The position numbers and the translations under genes are program-made. Positions 27,593 through 35,949 of a stretch of DNA of 64,000 nt are shown one piece after another. Numbering within the stretch: position 1 is the first letter of the stretch; every line of letters starts with the position of its first letter. The notes under the pieces were generated by a model. The model worked only from the letters and a program-made list of their open reading frames with translations, made no database searches and was not told where the DNA came from. The stretch comes from Bog-756 sp963699105 (GTDB lineage Bacteria > Actinomycetota > Acidimicrobiia > Acidimicrobiales > RAAP-2), in contig CAVOTI010000001.1 in the NCBI GenBank assembly GCA_963699105.1, forward strand, positions 434,001 to 498,000, given 5' to 3'.

Positions 27593-28771
27593 GTGCCGCA
27601 CGCACATACGAAGTCGACGCGAACCAGGGAAGTTTCGAGGGACAGACGGCGGTGGCTCATTGCCATTACCGTCGGCGTCGTCGCTGTGGTCGGTGTCGGT
27701 TTCGCGGCGGTGGCGGTGCACGCAAACTCCACCAAGGCATCGGCTGCACCGACTTCCGCCCCGGGGCGAGAACTGGCCAGTACCTCGATCGGCGGTCGGT
27801 TCAGGGTGGTCTCGATCAGCCCCGGCAACGGCGACACCGAGGTGCCGAGCGACGCCACCATCTCGGTCCGGTTCTCGATCCCGATCAAAGCCGACTCCCC
27901 CACCCCGAGCCTGAGTCCGGCGGTGTCCGGCAGTTGGCAGCTGGTCACTCCCGACACCTACTCCTTCGTGGCCTCGGCCCCGTTGGTGCCGTCCGCCACC
28001 GAGACGGTCCTGGTCCCGGCCGGTGACGGCGGCGTGGTCAGCACCACCGGCAAGGTCCTGGCCCAACCGGTCGACGCCCGGTTCACGGTGGCCCAGGGAA
28101 ACACACTTCGCCTCCAGCAACTCCTGGCCCAACTCGGTTACCTGCCCGTCAGCTTCACCCCGTCGGGTCCCCTGGTCGCCCCTCAGGAGGCGGCACAGCC
28201 CCAGGAGGGGACCTTCGCCTGGAAGGCCAACGAGCCGGCCTCCCTGGTGAGCCTGTGGACGGTGGGGTCGGCCAACCAGATCACCAAGGGCGCGGTGATG
28301 GTCTTCGAATCCCAGCACAACCTGCGAACCGACGGCCTGGCCGGGGCCAGCGTGTGGCAGGACCTGCTGGCTGACTCGGCCACGGGGACGGTCGATACGA
28401 ATCCCTACGACTACGTGTTCGTGACCGAGACCCTCCCCGAGACAGCCACCGTCTACAGCAACGGCACCGAGGTGTACTCGACGTTGGCCAACACCGGAGT
28501 GGGAGCCGATGCCACGCAGACCGGCACCTTCCCGGTCTTCGAGCACCTGAAGGTCACCACCATGTCCGGCACCAACCTCGACGGTTCCCACTACGTGGAC
28601 CCCGGGATCCCGTGGGTGAGCTACTTCAACGGAGGGGACGCTCTCCACGGCTACGTCCGCGCCAGCTACGGCTTCCCCCAGAGCGACGGCTGCGTGGAGA
28701 TGCCCCCGTCCCACGCCGCGGTGGTCTGGCCCCTGACCCCGGTCGGGACACTGGTCACCGTCGCCGCCTGA
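27593..28771 (+). CDS. L,D-transpeptidase (YkuD) with Ig-like domain
   Basis: 392 residues from GTG 27593, after AAAGGGAG. One membrane anchor (LIAITVGVVAVVGVGFAAVA), an Ig-like Ldt_IgD-type domain (about 70-165, SISPGNGDTEVPSDATISVR), a peptidoglycan-binding-like middle (LRLQQLLAQLGYLPVSFTPS), then the YkuD catalytic domain with HGYVRASYGFPQSDGCVEMP. The catalytic cysteine is in SDGC, where most family members have SHGC. It would cross-link peptidoglycan (3-3 links) outside the membrane. Confidence 0.92.
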   Translation: MPHAHTKSTRTREVSRDRRRWLIAITVGVVAVVGVGFAAVAVHANSTKASAAPTSAPGRELASTSIGGRFRVVSISPGNGDTEVPSDATISVRFSIPIKADSPTPSLSPAVSGSWQLVTPDTYSFVASAPLVPSATETVLVPAGDGGVVSTTGKVLAQPVDARFTVAQGNTLRLQQLLAQLGYLPVSFTPSGPLVAPQEAAQPQEGTFAWKANEPASLVSLWTVGSANQITKGAVMVFESQHNLRTDGLAGASVWQDLLADSATGTVDTNPYDYVFVTETLPETATVYSNGTEVYSTLANTGVGADATQTGTFPVFEHLKVTTMSGTNLDGSHYVDPGIPWVSYFNGGDALHGYVRASYGFPQSDGCVEMPPSHAAVVWPLTPVGTLVTVAA

Positions 28772-28833
28772 GCCGGACCCCGGAGTGAGGCCGGCCGGTC
28801 GGCCGGCTGCTGATCTGACTCGGTTGGCTCCGC

Positions 28834-29682
28834 TCACCCGGGCCCGATGGCCGACGGGAACTGCGGAGGTCGCCGCTCCCGCACGGCGGCCACGCCTTCT
28901 TTGGCGTCCGGCCCGAGGAACCCGAGCATCTCCAAGGCCAACGATTCCCCGAAGACCGGAGCGGAGGTAGCCATCCACTGGTTGAGCACGCGCTTGGTCC
29001 ACTGGACGGCGGTGCGGCTCTGCCGGGCCAGACGGTCGGCAACGGCCAGGGCCTCGGCCACCACGTCCTCGTCCGGCAGGCACCGGGTGACCAGGCCGAT
29101 GCGCTCGGCCTCCGGACCGCTCACGAAGTCGGCGGTCATCAGGTAGTACTTGGCCTTGGCCATCCCGCACAGCAGCGGCCAGATCATCGCCGCATGATCG
29201 CCGGCGGCCACACCCAGGCGGGCGTGGCCGTCTGACAGTCGGGCCGACTCGGCGACGATGCTCACGTCGGCCAGCAGGGCCACCGCCAGTCCGGCCCCCA
29301 CCGCTGTCCCGTTGACGGCAGCCACGACCGGCTTCACCGCGGACAGCATCTCGGTCACCACGGCATTGGCATCCCGCCACTGCTCCACCACGGCGCCGTG
29401 GTCGGTGGTCATCCGCTCCACCATGGCCAGGTCCCCGCCGGCGGAAAATGCCCGGCCGGCCCCAGTGATCACCGACACGGCCACCTCGTCGTCGGCATCG
29501 ACCACCCTCCAGACCTGGGAGAGCTCACGGTGGAGCCGTTCATTGGCCGCATTCAGGACTTCGGGCCGGTCGATGGTGATGACCAACACCCCGGCCGAGG
29601 GCCGATTGAACCGGAGATGCTCGAAGTCCTCATAGGCCGCGAAGTGCGGTTGGGGCGATTGGGGCGTTTGGGGGTCGGTCAT
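28834..29682 (-). CDS. enoyl-CoA hydratase/isomerase family protein
   Basis: 282 residues. Crotonase fold: the oxyanion-hole segments are GAGRAFSAGGDLAMVE and VNGTAVGAGLAVALLADVSI. LGVAAGDHAAMIWPLLCGMA follows, then the trimer-forming C-terminal helix region. A glutamate usually catalytic in hydratases is not obvious (…RLGVAAGDHAAM), so the reaction may be an isomerase or another crotonase activity on an acyl-CoA. Intact; convergent with the L,D-transpeptidase gene. Confidence 0.88.
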   Translation of the reverse strand: MTDPQTPQSPQPHFAAYEDFEHLRFNRPSAGVLVITIDRPEVLNAANERLHRELSQVWRVVDADDEVAVSVITGAGRAFSAGGDLAMVERMTTDHGAVVEQWRDANAVVTEMLSAVKPVVAAVNGTAVGAGLAVALLADVSIVAESARLSDGHARLGVAAGDHAAMIWPLLCGMAKAKYYLMTADFVSGPEAERIGLVTRCLPDEDVVAEALAVADRLARQSRTAVQWTKRVLNQWMATSAPVFGESLALEMLGFLGPDAKEGVAAVRERRPPQFPSAIGPG

Positions 29683-29933
29683 CCGCCGATCATGACGCGT
29701 ACAGGCCGGTGTCGGCCCGTGGAGGGTCCCGTTTCACCCGTCCTCCCCCGTCGCCCCGAGGGCCGGTGGGTCGAAATTCCCCCGGCAATGCCCTCGTGAG
29801 CGGAATTCGGCGGCCAAAAAAACCACTTTACGTGTGGAGTTGTACACTCAGAGCGGTTATTGTGTCTCACAGGAAGTCTTGAACGAAGGACTTGGAGATG
29901 GCCAGGAGACGCCGATCCTCGGGAGGACCACCG

Positions 29934-30962
29934 ATGAATGACCAACGCGGGACGGTCGATGGGAATGTGCACCAGGTGGGAGATGCCCCGAATGACGGTT
30001 CGGAATTGAACGGCGGCGGTGGGGCGGACCTGTCGCTCACGCCCCTGTTCGATGCGCCGTTCGGTGGAAGGCCGACCTCCAGTCCCGCCGACCCGACCGA
30101 GGAGGCGCCTGCCGCTTCTCTGGTGGGTTCGCTCTCGGTGCTGACCTTGTCGGATGTCCTCTCGCTCCTGGCCAGTACCGAACAGACCGGCGAGCTCCAA
30201 GTGGTCAGCGACACCACCGACGGCCGCCTGTGGCTGGAGGATGGACAGTTCTCCAATGCCCACGTCGGAGCGGCGTCCACTATCGGCCAGGCGGTCTTCG
30301 AACTGGCCTGCGTGACCCAGGGTTGGTTCTACTTCACTGCCGGCCTGACCTCGTCGAGCGGACAGCCCACCGTCCCGGTCGACGCCGTGCTCGAGGAGGT
30401 ACGCCCCCAAGTCGACGAGTGGCTGGACCTCCGCAGCCAGGTTCCTCTGGAGGCGATGGTTGCCCTGTCCCCCACCCCCCCGGGCCAGGACGTGCAGATT
30501 CGCAGCGACCAGTGGCAGGTGCTCACGACCGTGGGCAACGCCGGGCACTCGGTCAAGACGGTGATCGATCTGATCGGTGGTGATCAGATCGTCGGCCTTC
30601 GGACCCTCCGCGACCTGCGCTCGGCCGGACTCGTCGTGTTGGAGACGGCACCGTCCGGTCAGGCATCCACGGTGCCCCCCAGTCCCTTTACGCCCACATC
30701 CGACGATGTGGCCCAAGTGACCGTGCTCCCTTCGTCTTCGTCTCCGCCTTCGCCGACTGCATACGGCGACACGGCGACGGACGGCGACGCCCCGCCTCCG
30801 CCCCCTGGCGTCGAACCGGTGCTCGGCAACAGTGACCGGAGATTCCAGAGCCTGGCCGAGGTTGCCATCATGCCGCCGCCCATCGCCGGCGATCCGTGGG
30901 CGCCCACCCCACCAGCGCCCGACACCGAGGCCAACGGCTCGGGCGACCACGGGGTGGCCTGA
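29934..30962 (+). CDS. DUF4388 domain protein with proline-rich tail
   Basis: 342 residues from ATG 29934, seven bases after GGGAGG (ATG 29898 is an alternative that adds an Arg-rich stretch). The region GSLSVLTLSDVLSLLASTEQ, TGELQVVSDTTDGRLWLEDG, FSNAHVGAASTIGQAVFELA and GWFYFTAGLTSSSG is a DUF4388 domain (PATAN-like), seen in signalling proteins and in gliding or polarity regulators. A second winged-helix-like part follows (VLTTVGNAGHSVKTVIDLIG). The last 100 residues are Pro/Ser-rich and disordered. Its AT-rich leader (29810-29890) probably holds the promoter. A signalling role is inferred. Confidence 0.78.
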   Translation: MNDQRGTVDGNVHQVGDAPNDGSELNGGGGADLSLTPLFDAPFGGRPTSSPADPTEEAPAASLVGSLSVLTLSDVLSLLASTEQTGELQVVSDTTDGRLWLEDGQFSNAHVGAASTIGQAVFELACVTQGWFYFTAGLTSSSGQPTVPVDAVLEEVRPQVDEWLDLRSQVPLEAMVALSPTPPGQDVQIRSDQWQVLTTVGNAGHSVKTVIDLIGGDQIVGLRTLRDLRSAGLVVLETAPSGQASTVPPSPFTPTSDDVAQVTVLPSSSSPPSPTAYGDTATDGDAPPPPPGVEPVLGNSDRRFQSLAEVAIMPPPIAGDPWAPTPPAPDTEANGSGDHGVA

Positions 30963-30979
30963 GCCACACCATCCGACTT

Positions 30980-31597
30980 CTACGTCGGAGGGTTCCCGAC
31001 GCCCCGAGCGCCGAGCTTGTCGGCCAGCGCCCGGAAAGCCCGCCCACGATGGGAGATCCGGTGCTTGTCGATCGGTGCCATCTGGGCGAACGTCCGACCG
31101 TCGAACCCATCGGGAGCAAAGACCGGGTCGTAGCCGAAGCCTCGGTCGCCGACGGGCGAAGCTGCTATCACGCCGGCCACCTGGCCATCGGCCCAGAGCT
31201 CGCCACCGTCGGGAAAGGCCACCAGCGCCGCGGTCCGAAAGGTGGCCCTCCGGCGTTCGGGTGACAGGGCACCCTTCTTGCCCAACTCGTCGAGGAGCTT
31301 GGCCACATTGTCGTGGTACGTGGCGTGCTCGCCGGCGAACCTGGCCGAATAGACACCCGGCGCCCCACCCAGGGCCTCGACTTCGAGCCCGGTATCGTCG
31401 GCCACCGACGCCATGCCGGTCGCCGTGACCAGCGCCACCGCCTTCAATCGGGCATTTTCGAGCAAGGTCCGACCCGTCTCTTCCACGTCGGGGACGGCGG
31501 CAGGACGAGGTACCAGCGAAATGCCGGGCAGGTCGCCGAGAATGGCCGTGATCTCCGCCACCTTGTCGGGGTTGGCGCTGGCCACCACCAACGACAT
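30980..31597 (-). CDS. rdgB: dITP/XTP pyrophosphatase (RdgB/HAM1)
   Basis: 205 residues. Signature segments: SANPDKVAEI (substrate loop), VADDTGLEVEALGGAPGVYS, GFGYDPVFAPDG and ISHRGRAFRALADK. It hydrolyses non-canonical purine triphosphates (ITP, dITP, XTP) to keep them out of DNA and RNA. I use ATG 31597; TTG 31612 in the same frame would overlap the rph stop. It is the last gene of the MBL-rph-rdgB operon, the same order as in M. tuberculosis (Rv1339-rphA-Rv1341). Confidence 0.93.
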   Translation of the reverse strand: MSLVVASANPDKVAEITAILGDLPGISLVPRPAAVPDVEETGRTLLENARLKAVALVTATGMASVADDTGLEVEALGGAPGVYSARFAGEHATYHDNVAKLLDELGKKGALSPERRRATFRTAALVAFPDGGELWADGQVAGVIAASPVGDRGFGYDPVFAPDGFDGRTFAQMAPIDKHRISHRGRAFRALADKLGARGVGNPPT

Positions 31598-31608
31598 TCC
31601 TACGGCAC

Positions 31609-32373
31609 TCAACGGGGAATCGGCGGCTCGGCGAGCGTTTCGGCCTGCAAGTCCAAGAGCTGGGCGATGCCGTGCTCGGCCAGGCTGAGCATCTCATCGA
31701 GCTCGCCCTTGGTGAAGGGCATGCCCTCCGCCGTCCCCTGGACCTCGACGAAACGCCCCGACGAGGTCATCACCACATTCATGTCGACTTCGGCCCGACT
31801 GTCCTCTTCGTAGGGCAGGTCGAGCATGCACACCCCGTCGACCACCCCGACGGAAACCGCCCCCACGCCCTCGGTGAGGGGGTTGGATCGCAACGTTCCC
31901 TTTTGCACGAGCCGGGTCAGCGCATCGTGAAGGGCGACATAGCCCCCACAGACCGAAGCAGTGCGCGTCCCCCCGTCCGCCTGAATGACGTCACAGTCCA
32001 CCGTGATCTGCAACTCCCCCAGAGCGACCATGTCGCACACCGAGCGAAGGGAACGCCCGATCAGGCGCTGGATCTCCTGGGTCCTCCCCGACTGCTTTCC
32101 CTTGGCCGCCTCGCGGGTCACCCGCTCGCCCGTCGAGCCCGGGAGCAGCGAGTACTCAGCGGTGACCCAGCCCTTCCCACTACCGCGCATCCATGGCGGG
32201 ACCCGCTCCTCGACCGACGCAGTGCAGAGCACCCGGGTTCGGCCCATCGACACCAGCACCGAACCGGGAGCGAAGACGGTGAAGTCCCGCTCGAAGGAGG
32301 CGGGTCTCAGCTGGTCCGGTGCCCGTCCGTCAGCCCGACCGGTTGCCCGGCGAGGGATGGTTCCTTCGCTCAC
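31609..32373 (-). CDS. rph: ribonuclease PH
   Basis: 254 residues from GTG 32373. RNase PH features: RPASFERDFTVFAPGSVLVS, VLCTASVEERVPPWMRGSGK, GWVTAEYSLLPGSTGERVTR, DCDVIQADGGTRTASVCGGY and VDMNVVMTSSGRFVEVQGTA. It trims the 3' ends of tRNA precursors by phosphorolysis. The start overlaps the stop of the upstream MBL gene (GTGA), so translation is coupled, and rdgB follows. Confidence 0.95.
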   Translation of the reverse strand: MSEGTIPRRATGRADGRAPDQLRPASFERDFTVFAPGSVLVSMGRTRVLCTASVEERVPPWMRGSGKGWVTAEYSLLPGSTGERVTREAAKGKQSGRTQEIQRLIGRSLRSVCDMVALGELQITVDCDVIQADGGTRTASVCGGYVALHDALTRLVQKGTLRSNPLTEGVGAVSVGVVDGVCMLDLPYEEDSRAEVDMNVVMTSSGRFVEVQGTAEGMPFTKGELDEMLSLAEHGIAQLLDLQAETLAEPPIPR

Positions 32374-33086
32374 AGTACAAATTCCTTTCCGATTGCAGCC
32401 TGCTCCACGGCGCCGCCGAATGCCGCCTCGGCCTCTTTGGCCACCGTGGCTGCTTCGATGGTCGGCCACCGGTGGGTGATCACCAGCCGTCTGGCCCCGG
32501 ACCTCTTCGCCTGCTCGCCCGCCTGGCGTCCACTCATATGGCCGGCGGTCCCCTCGTGTTCGATGGTATAGGTGGCTTCGGACAACACCAGGTCGAGGCC
32601 GGTCCCGAGCTCGGCCAGCGACCAGCCGGGCCCGGTGTCGGCAGAGTATCCCAGGGCTCGACCCCCACCGTCGATGCGTACCGCCAGGGTCTCGAACTGG
32701 TGGTCGGTTCGGTGGAAAGAGCAGGTCAGTGCGCCGATGTCGACGGACACTCCGTCGGTCACCCGATGCCAGGCGATGGCCTCCGATCCGCCCAGTCCCG
32801 ACTGCTCGGACAATCCCTCCGGTGCGAAGGTGGGGATGCCCTTCCGGCCGAGAGCGAAACGGGCCTGGGTGGCCAGGGCGTGGAGGTCGGTCCAGTGGTC
32901 CGAGTGTCGGTGCGACAAAAGGACACCGTCGACGGTCGCCGGATCGATGGAGCACTGGAGGTTGGCGAAGGTCCCCGGACCGGCATCCACCAGCAGGCGG
33001 GTGCCGGCACACTCGACGAGGTAACCGCTCCCGGCCCCTCCCGGCCCGGGCCAGCTCCCGTCGCAGCCGAGGACGGTGAGTTTCAT
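32370..33086 (-). CDS. MBL-fold metallo-hydrolase (Rv1339-like)
   Basis: 238 residues from ATG 33086, which follows GGAGAGG. Metal ligands: LLSHRHSDHWTDLHALATQ (H-x-H-x-D-H form), a later His in FHRTDHQFETLAV, ALGYSADTGPG and ITHRWPTIEAA at the end. This matches the MBL proteins that precede rph in actinobacteria; the mycobacterial one (Rv1339) has been reported as a cyclic-nucleotide phosphodiesterase. The activity here is inferred from synteny, not proven. Confidence 0.85.
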   Translation of the reverse strand: MKLTVLGCDGSWPGPGGAGSGYLVECAGTRLLVDAGPGTFANLQCSIDPATVDGVLLSHRHSDHWTDLHALATQARFALGRKGIPTFAPEGLSEQSGLGGSEAIAWHRVTDGVSVDIGALTCSFHRTDHQFETLAVRIDGGGRALGYSADTGPGWSLAELGTGLDLVLSEATYTIEHEGTAGHMSGRQAGEQAKRSGARRLVITHRWPTIEAATVAKEAEAAFGGAVEQAAIGKEFVL

Positions 33087-33509
33087 GACCTCTCCGGACC
33101 ACCCTGCCTCGCCGGGACCCGGTGGTCCGTCGGCCGGGAGATCGGTCACGGGGCCCAGGGTACGTCACCCGGCTGATGGTGAGCCGGGAGCGCCTCCGCT
33201 ATCGGTGCCACCTTTGTCGGCCCGTCACCCGGGGCGCCACTGGCCAGCGATCCGTCACGAGGGTCCGTCGGCCTTTTGGTTCGGCGAATTACCTACTCTC
33301 CGTATGTCACAGACTGGGCGTACGTTATTTGGAGAACCAAATGGCCGGGGTGGGCTCTGGTCCGGCTCCGGCGGCTCCGGCGACCCCGGCGACTCCGGCT
33401 GGTCCGGCTCCGGCGACCCCGGTTCGCTCCGACGCCGCAACAATCCGACGTGGCTCCGTCGGCCGATCGCTTCTGCAAACGGCATACGGTTGGTAGGTCA
33501 GACCGGTCC
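33087..33509. other. intergenic region with AT-richer core and GC-rich repeats
   Basis: No protein-like frame is present. At 33270-33345 the DNA is much less GC-rich than the surroundings and holds the inverted repeat TTTGGTTC (33275-33282) / GAACCAAA (33334-33341), 51 bp apart. It lies about 190 nt upstream of the MBL-rph-rdgB start and may carry that operon's promoter. The part next to cysM has short direct repeats. Confidence 0.5.
33359..33422. repeat. interleaved short direct repeats after cysM
   Basis: GGTCCGGCTCCGGCG occurs at 33359 and 33401, and GGCGACCCCGG at 33379 and 33412. The block lies just beyond the cysM stop. It may be slippage-prone and could fold in RNA; no function is evident. 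Confidence 0.75.
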
Positions 33510-34457
33510 CTAGAAGTACGTGATCTTCTTGGCCCGCTCCTCGACGATGTCGAGATCGTCGGTCCACGCCCCGGTCGACAGGTACTTCCACCCTCCGTCG
33601 GCGGAGACCACCACGATTGTCCCCGAGTCGATGCCGGCTGCCGTCTTGGCTGCGCCGGCCAGGGCCGCTCCCGACGAGATGCCGGCGAAGATTCCCACCT
33701 CGACCAGGCGTCGTGTCCACTCGATGGACTCGCGGGGACGGATGATCCGCTTGCCGTCGAGCAGTTCTGCCCCCCCGTTGCCGAGGAAAATGGGCGGGAT
33801 GTAACCGTCGTCGAGGTTGCGCAGGCCGTCGACGATCTCACCGGCCGGGGGCTCGACGGCCAGGACCTTGATTCGAGGGTTCTGCTCTTTGAGGTACCGC
33901 CCCACGCCGAGGAGCGTGCCCGAAGTGCCGAGACCGGCCACGAAATGAGTGACCTCGGGGCAGTCGCGCCAGATCTCGGGCCCGGTTCCCTCGTAGTGGG
34001 CCTTCGGGTTGGCCGGGTTGGCGTACTGGTAGAGGAACACCCACTCCGGGTGCTCGGCAGCCAGGGCCTCCGCCCTGCGCACGGCGCCGTTGGACCCTTC
34101 CGAGCCGGGGGATTCGATGATCTCGGCACCCCACACCTCGAGGAGTTGCCGGCGCTCGATCGAGACATTGGTGGCCAGGACGACTTTCAGTTGGTAGCCC
34201 TTCACCCGGGAGATGAGGGCCATGCCGATCCCCGTGTTTCCCGAGGACGGCTCGATAAGGGTCTGTCCGGGTTTGAGAATGCCGTCCTTCTCTGCTTCCT
34301 CGATCATGGAAAGGGCGATCCGGTCCTTGACCGATCCCCCCGGATTCTGACCTTCGAGCTTGATCAGAAGGCGAACGTCGGGATTGGGACTCAGCTCGCT
34401 GATGTCCACCAACGGGGTGTTCCCTATCAGCTCCAGTACGGAGCCCCGGGCCGCCAT
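33510..34457 (-). CDS. cysM: cysteine synthase CysM (O-phosphoserine/CysO-dependent type)
   Basis: 315 residues. PLP enzyme of the cysteine synthase family: the Schiff-base lysine is in NPGGSVKDRIALSMIEEAEK, the substrate loop is EPSSGNTGIGMALISRVKGY, the phosphate-binding loop is GLGTSGTLLGVGRYLKEQNP, and the late serine is in AGISSGAALAGAAK. Being third in mec-cysO-cysM, it is most likely the M. tuberculosis CysM type, which makes cysteine from O-phosphoserine and the thiocarboxylate of CysO. The ATG at 34457 overlaps the cysO stop by one base; a GTG three bases before it is possible. Confidence 0.93.
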   Translation of the reverse strand: MAARGSVLELIGNTPLVDISELSPNPDVRLLIKLEGQNPGGSVKDRIALSMIEEAEKDGILKPGQTLIEPSSGNTGIGMALISRVKGYQLKVVLATNVSIERRQLLEVWGAEIIESPGSEGSNGAVRRAEALAAEHPEWVFLYQYANPANPKAHYEGTGPEIWRDCPEVTHFVAGLGTSGTLLGVGRYLKEQNPRIKVLAVEPPAGEIVDGLRNLDDGYIPPIFLGNGGAELLDGKRIIRPRESIEWTRRLVEVGIFAGISSGAALAGAAKTAAGIDSGTIVVVSADGGWKYLSTGAWTDDLDIVEERAKKITYF

Positions 34458-34756
34458 CACCGACCGGGCCGGACTGGCACCGCCCCACCGGCCACGGCCG
34501 GGAGGATCGAGATCTCGTCGGCGTCCTTGACCGGCGTATCGAGCGACGACAGGTACCGGACGTCGTCATCGTTGAGGTAGACGTTGACGAACTTGTGGAG
34601 CGCGCCACTGTCATCGACCACCTGGCCGGTGAGGCCCGGGTACTGGGCGACGATCCCACTGAGCACCTCGCCGACGGTCGACCCGTCGGCGGACACCTCC
34701 TTGGCACCACCGGCGTGGGTCCTCAAGACGGTCGGCAGGTTGACACGGACGGCCAC
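34457..34756 (-). CDS. cysO: CysO, ubiquitin-like sulfur carrier with C-terminal extension
   Basis: 99 residues from GTG 34756, preceded by AAGGAGACCCT. Beta-grasp (ThiS/MoaD) fold: VRVNLPTVLRTHAGGAKEVS, ALHKFVNVYLNDDDVRYLSS and EISILPAVAGG. The M. tuberculosis protein, as I recall it, ends at this Gly-Gly, which is adenylated and thiocarboxylated. Here eight more residues follow (AVPVRPGR). If real, they must be removed before sulfur can be loaded, and the neighbouring JAMM protease is the obvious candidate. Confidence 0.92.
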   Translation of the reverse strand: MAVRVNLPTVLRTHAGGAKEVSADGSTVGEVLSGIVAQYPGLTGQVVDDSGALHKFVNVYLNDDDVRYLSSLDTPVKDADEISILPAVAGGAVPVRPGR

Positions 34757-34832
34757 AGGGTCTCCTTGGTGCAGATCTGATGGGCTGGAGCTGGGAGCTA
34801 CGGGGTGAAAGTTGACCCCGGCGGTGGGGATT

Positions 34833-35240
34833 CTACCGGGACTGCAGGGTCACCGGCTCCTCGGTGATCACGCTGTCCACGATCCGGTAGCTCCGGACCA
34901 CCGGCTGGATGTCACGGAGCGAGACCAGCACGTAGTGCCAGGTGGGATCGGGGGCCTGGGCCACATCGGTGACGGACGGATACGCCTCGGTGTGCGTATG
35001 GGAGTGGAACACCCCGATGATCGAGAGACCGGCGGCTTCGGCGTCGCGGTCGGCCCGCAAGTGCTCTCTCGGATCCACCGTGTAGAGCTTGGCCGAGCCC
35101 GCCAGGTTTCTGGTCGGATAGCAAGTGACGGCCTCGCCGGTGGCGATGTCACCTCCCAGTAGGCCACAGGCCTCGTCGGGCAGACCAGTCAGGCAGTGGG
35201 CGACCATCTGGTCGTGGACCAGGCGAGGAAGGATCAGCAT
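34833..35240 (-). CDS. mec: JAMM/MPN+ metalloprotease Mec (CysO-cysteine peptidase)
   Basis: 135 residues from ATG 35240 (MLILPRLVHDQMVAHCLTGL). The zinc site is complete: Glu in DEACGLLGG, the H-x-H in GVFHSHTHTEAYPSVTDVAQ, and the S-x2-D in the same stretch. In M. tuberculosis Mec releases cysteine from CysO-Cys. It is the first gene of the mec-cysO-cysM operon and divergent from smpB. Confidence 0.92.
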   Translation of the reverse strand: MLILPRLVHDQMVAHCLTGLPDEACGLLGGDIATGEAVTCYPTRNLAGSAKLYTVDPREHLRADRDAEAAGLSIIGVFHSHTHTEAYPSVTDVAQAPDPTWHYVLVSLRDIQPVVRSYRIVDSVITEEPVTLQSR

Positions 35241-35298
35241 GATGAATTCCACGCTAGAGGAAGCCGGCACGGCAACGGGCGACTACCGTCGATAGGCC

Positions 35299-35850
35299 AT
35301 GGCTCCGGCAAAGAAGAAGAGCGGGACGGCTGGCTCCGGACGCAAGGCGCTGCCGGGCTCCAACACATCGGGCCGCGACTCCAACCGGGTGGTGGCTTCC
35401 AATCGTCGGGCCAGGCACGACTACGAGATCATCGAGACCACCGAGTGTGGCATCGTCCTCCAGGGATCGGAGGTCAAGTCCCTCCGGGAAGGCCGGATCG
35501 CCCTCCAGGACTCCTATGCCCGGATCATCGACGGGGAGATGTGGCTGTTCGGTGTCCACGTGCCGCCCTACGCCCAGGCCACCGGATTCGGCGCCCACGA
35601 GCCGGACCGGCGACGCAAGCTTCTCATGCACCGCCGGCAGATCGACGAGTGGATGGGACGGACCCAGCAGCAGTCCTTGACCCTGGTACCCCTGTCCATC
35701 TACTTCAGGGACGGAAGGGCCAAGGTGGACCTGGCCCTGGCCCGGGGGCGCCGGCAGTACGACAAGCGCCATGCCATCGCCGCTCGGGATGCCAGCCGGG
35801 AGGCGGCCCGCGAGGCCCGGGCCGCCACAAAGGGCGGAGCCCGTCGCTGA
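35299..35850 (+). CDS. smpB: SsrA-binding protein SmpB
   Basis: 183 residues from ATG 35299. After a basic, disordered N-terminus (about 30 residues), the OB-fold core reads VVASNRRARHDYEIIETTEC, GIVLQGSEVKSLREGRIALQ and PPYAQATGFGAHEPDRRRKL. The C-terminal tail (RGRRQYDKRHAIAARDASRE) has the DKR motif that acts in the ribosomal A site. It binds tmRNA, whose gene starts 100 nt downstream. Confidence 0.95.
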   Translation: MAPAKKKSGTAGSGRKALPGSNTSGRDSNRVVASNRRARHDYEIIETTECGIVLQGSEVKSLREGRIALQDSYARIIDGEMWLFGVHVPPYAQATGFGAHEPDRRRKLLMHRRQIDEWMGRTQQQSLTLVPLSIYFRDGRAKVDLALARGRRQYDKRHAIAARDASREAAREARAATKGGARR

Positions 35851-35949
35851 GACGGGAGACCGGGGGTGGGCACGAAGAGCGGGCGGATCCCGGGTACCGG
35901 TAGGATGGAAGACCTGATCGGGCAGCAGGTCCGTTCACTGGCCAACCCA

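Noticed and set aside
25975..27957. 660-codon minus-strand frame opposite glnD
   Set aside because: It is antisense to an intact, well-recognised gene, and its translation is His/Gly/Arg-rich without any family features. Similar antisense frames at 999-2657 and 27458-29380 were left out for the same reason.
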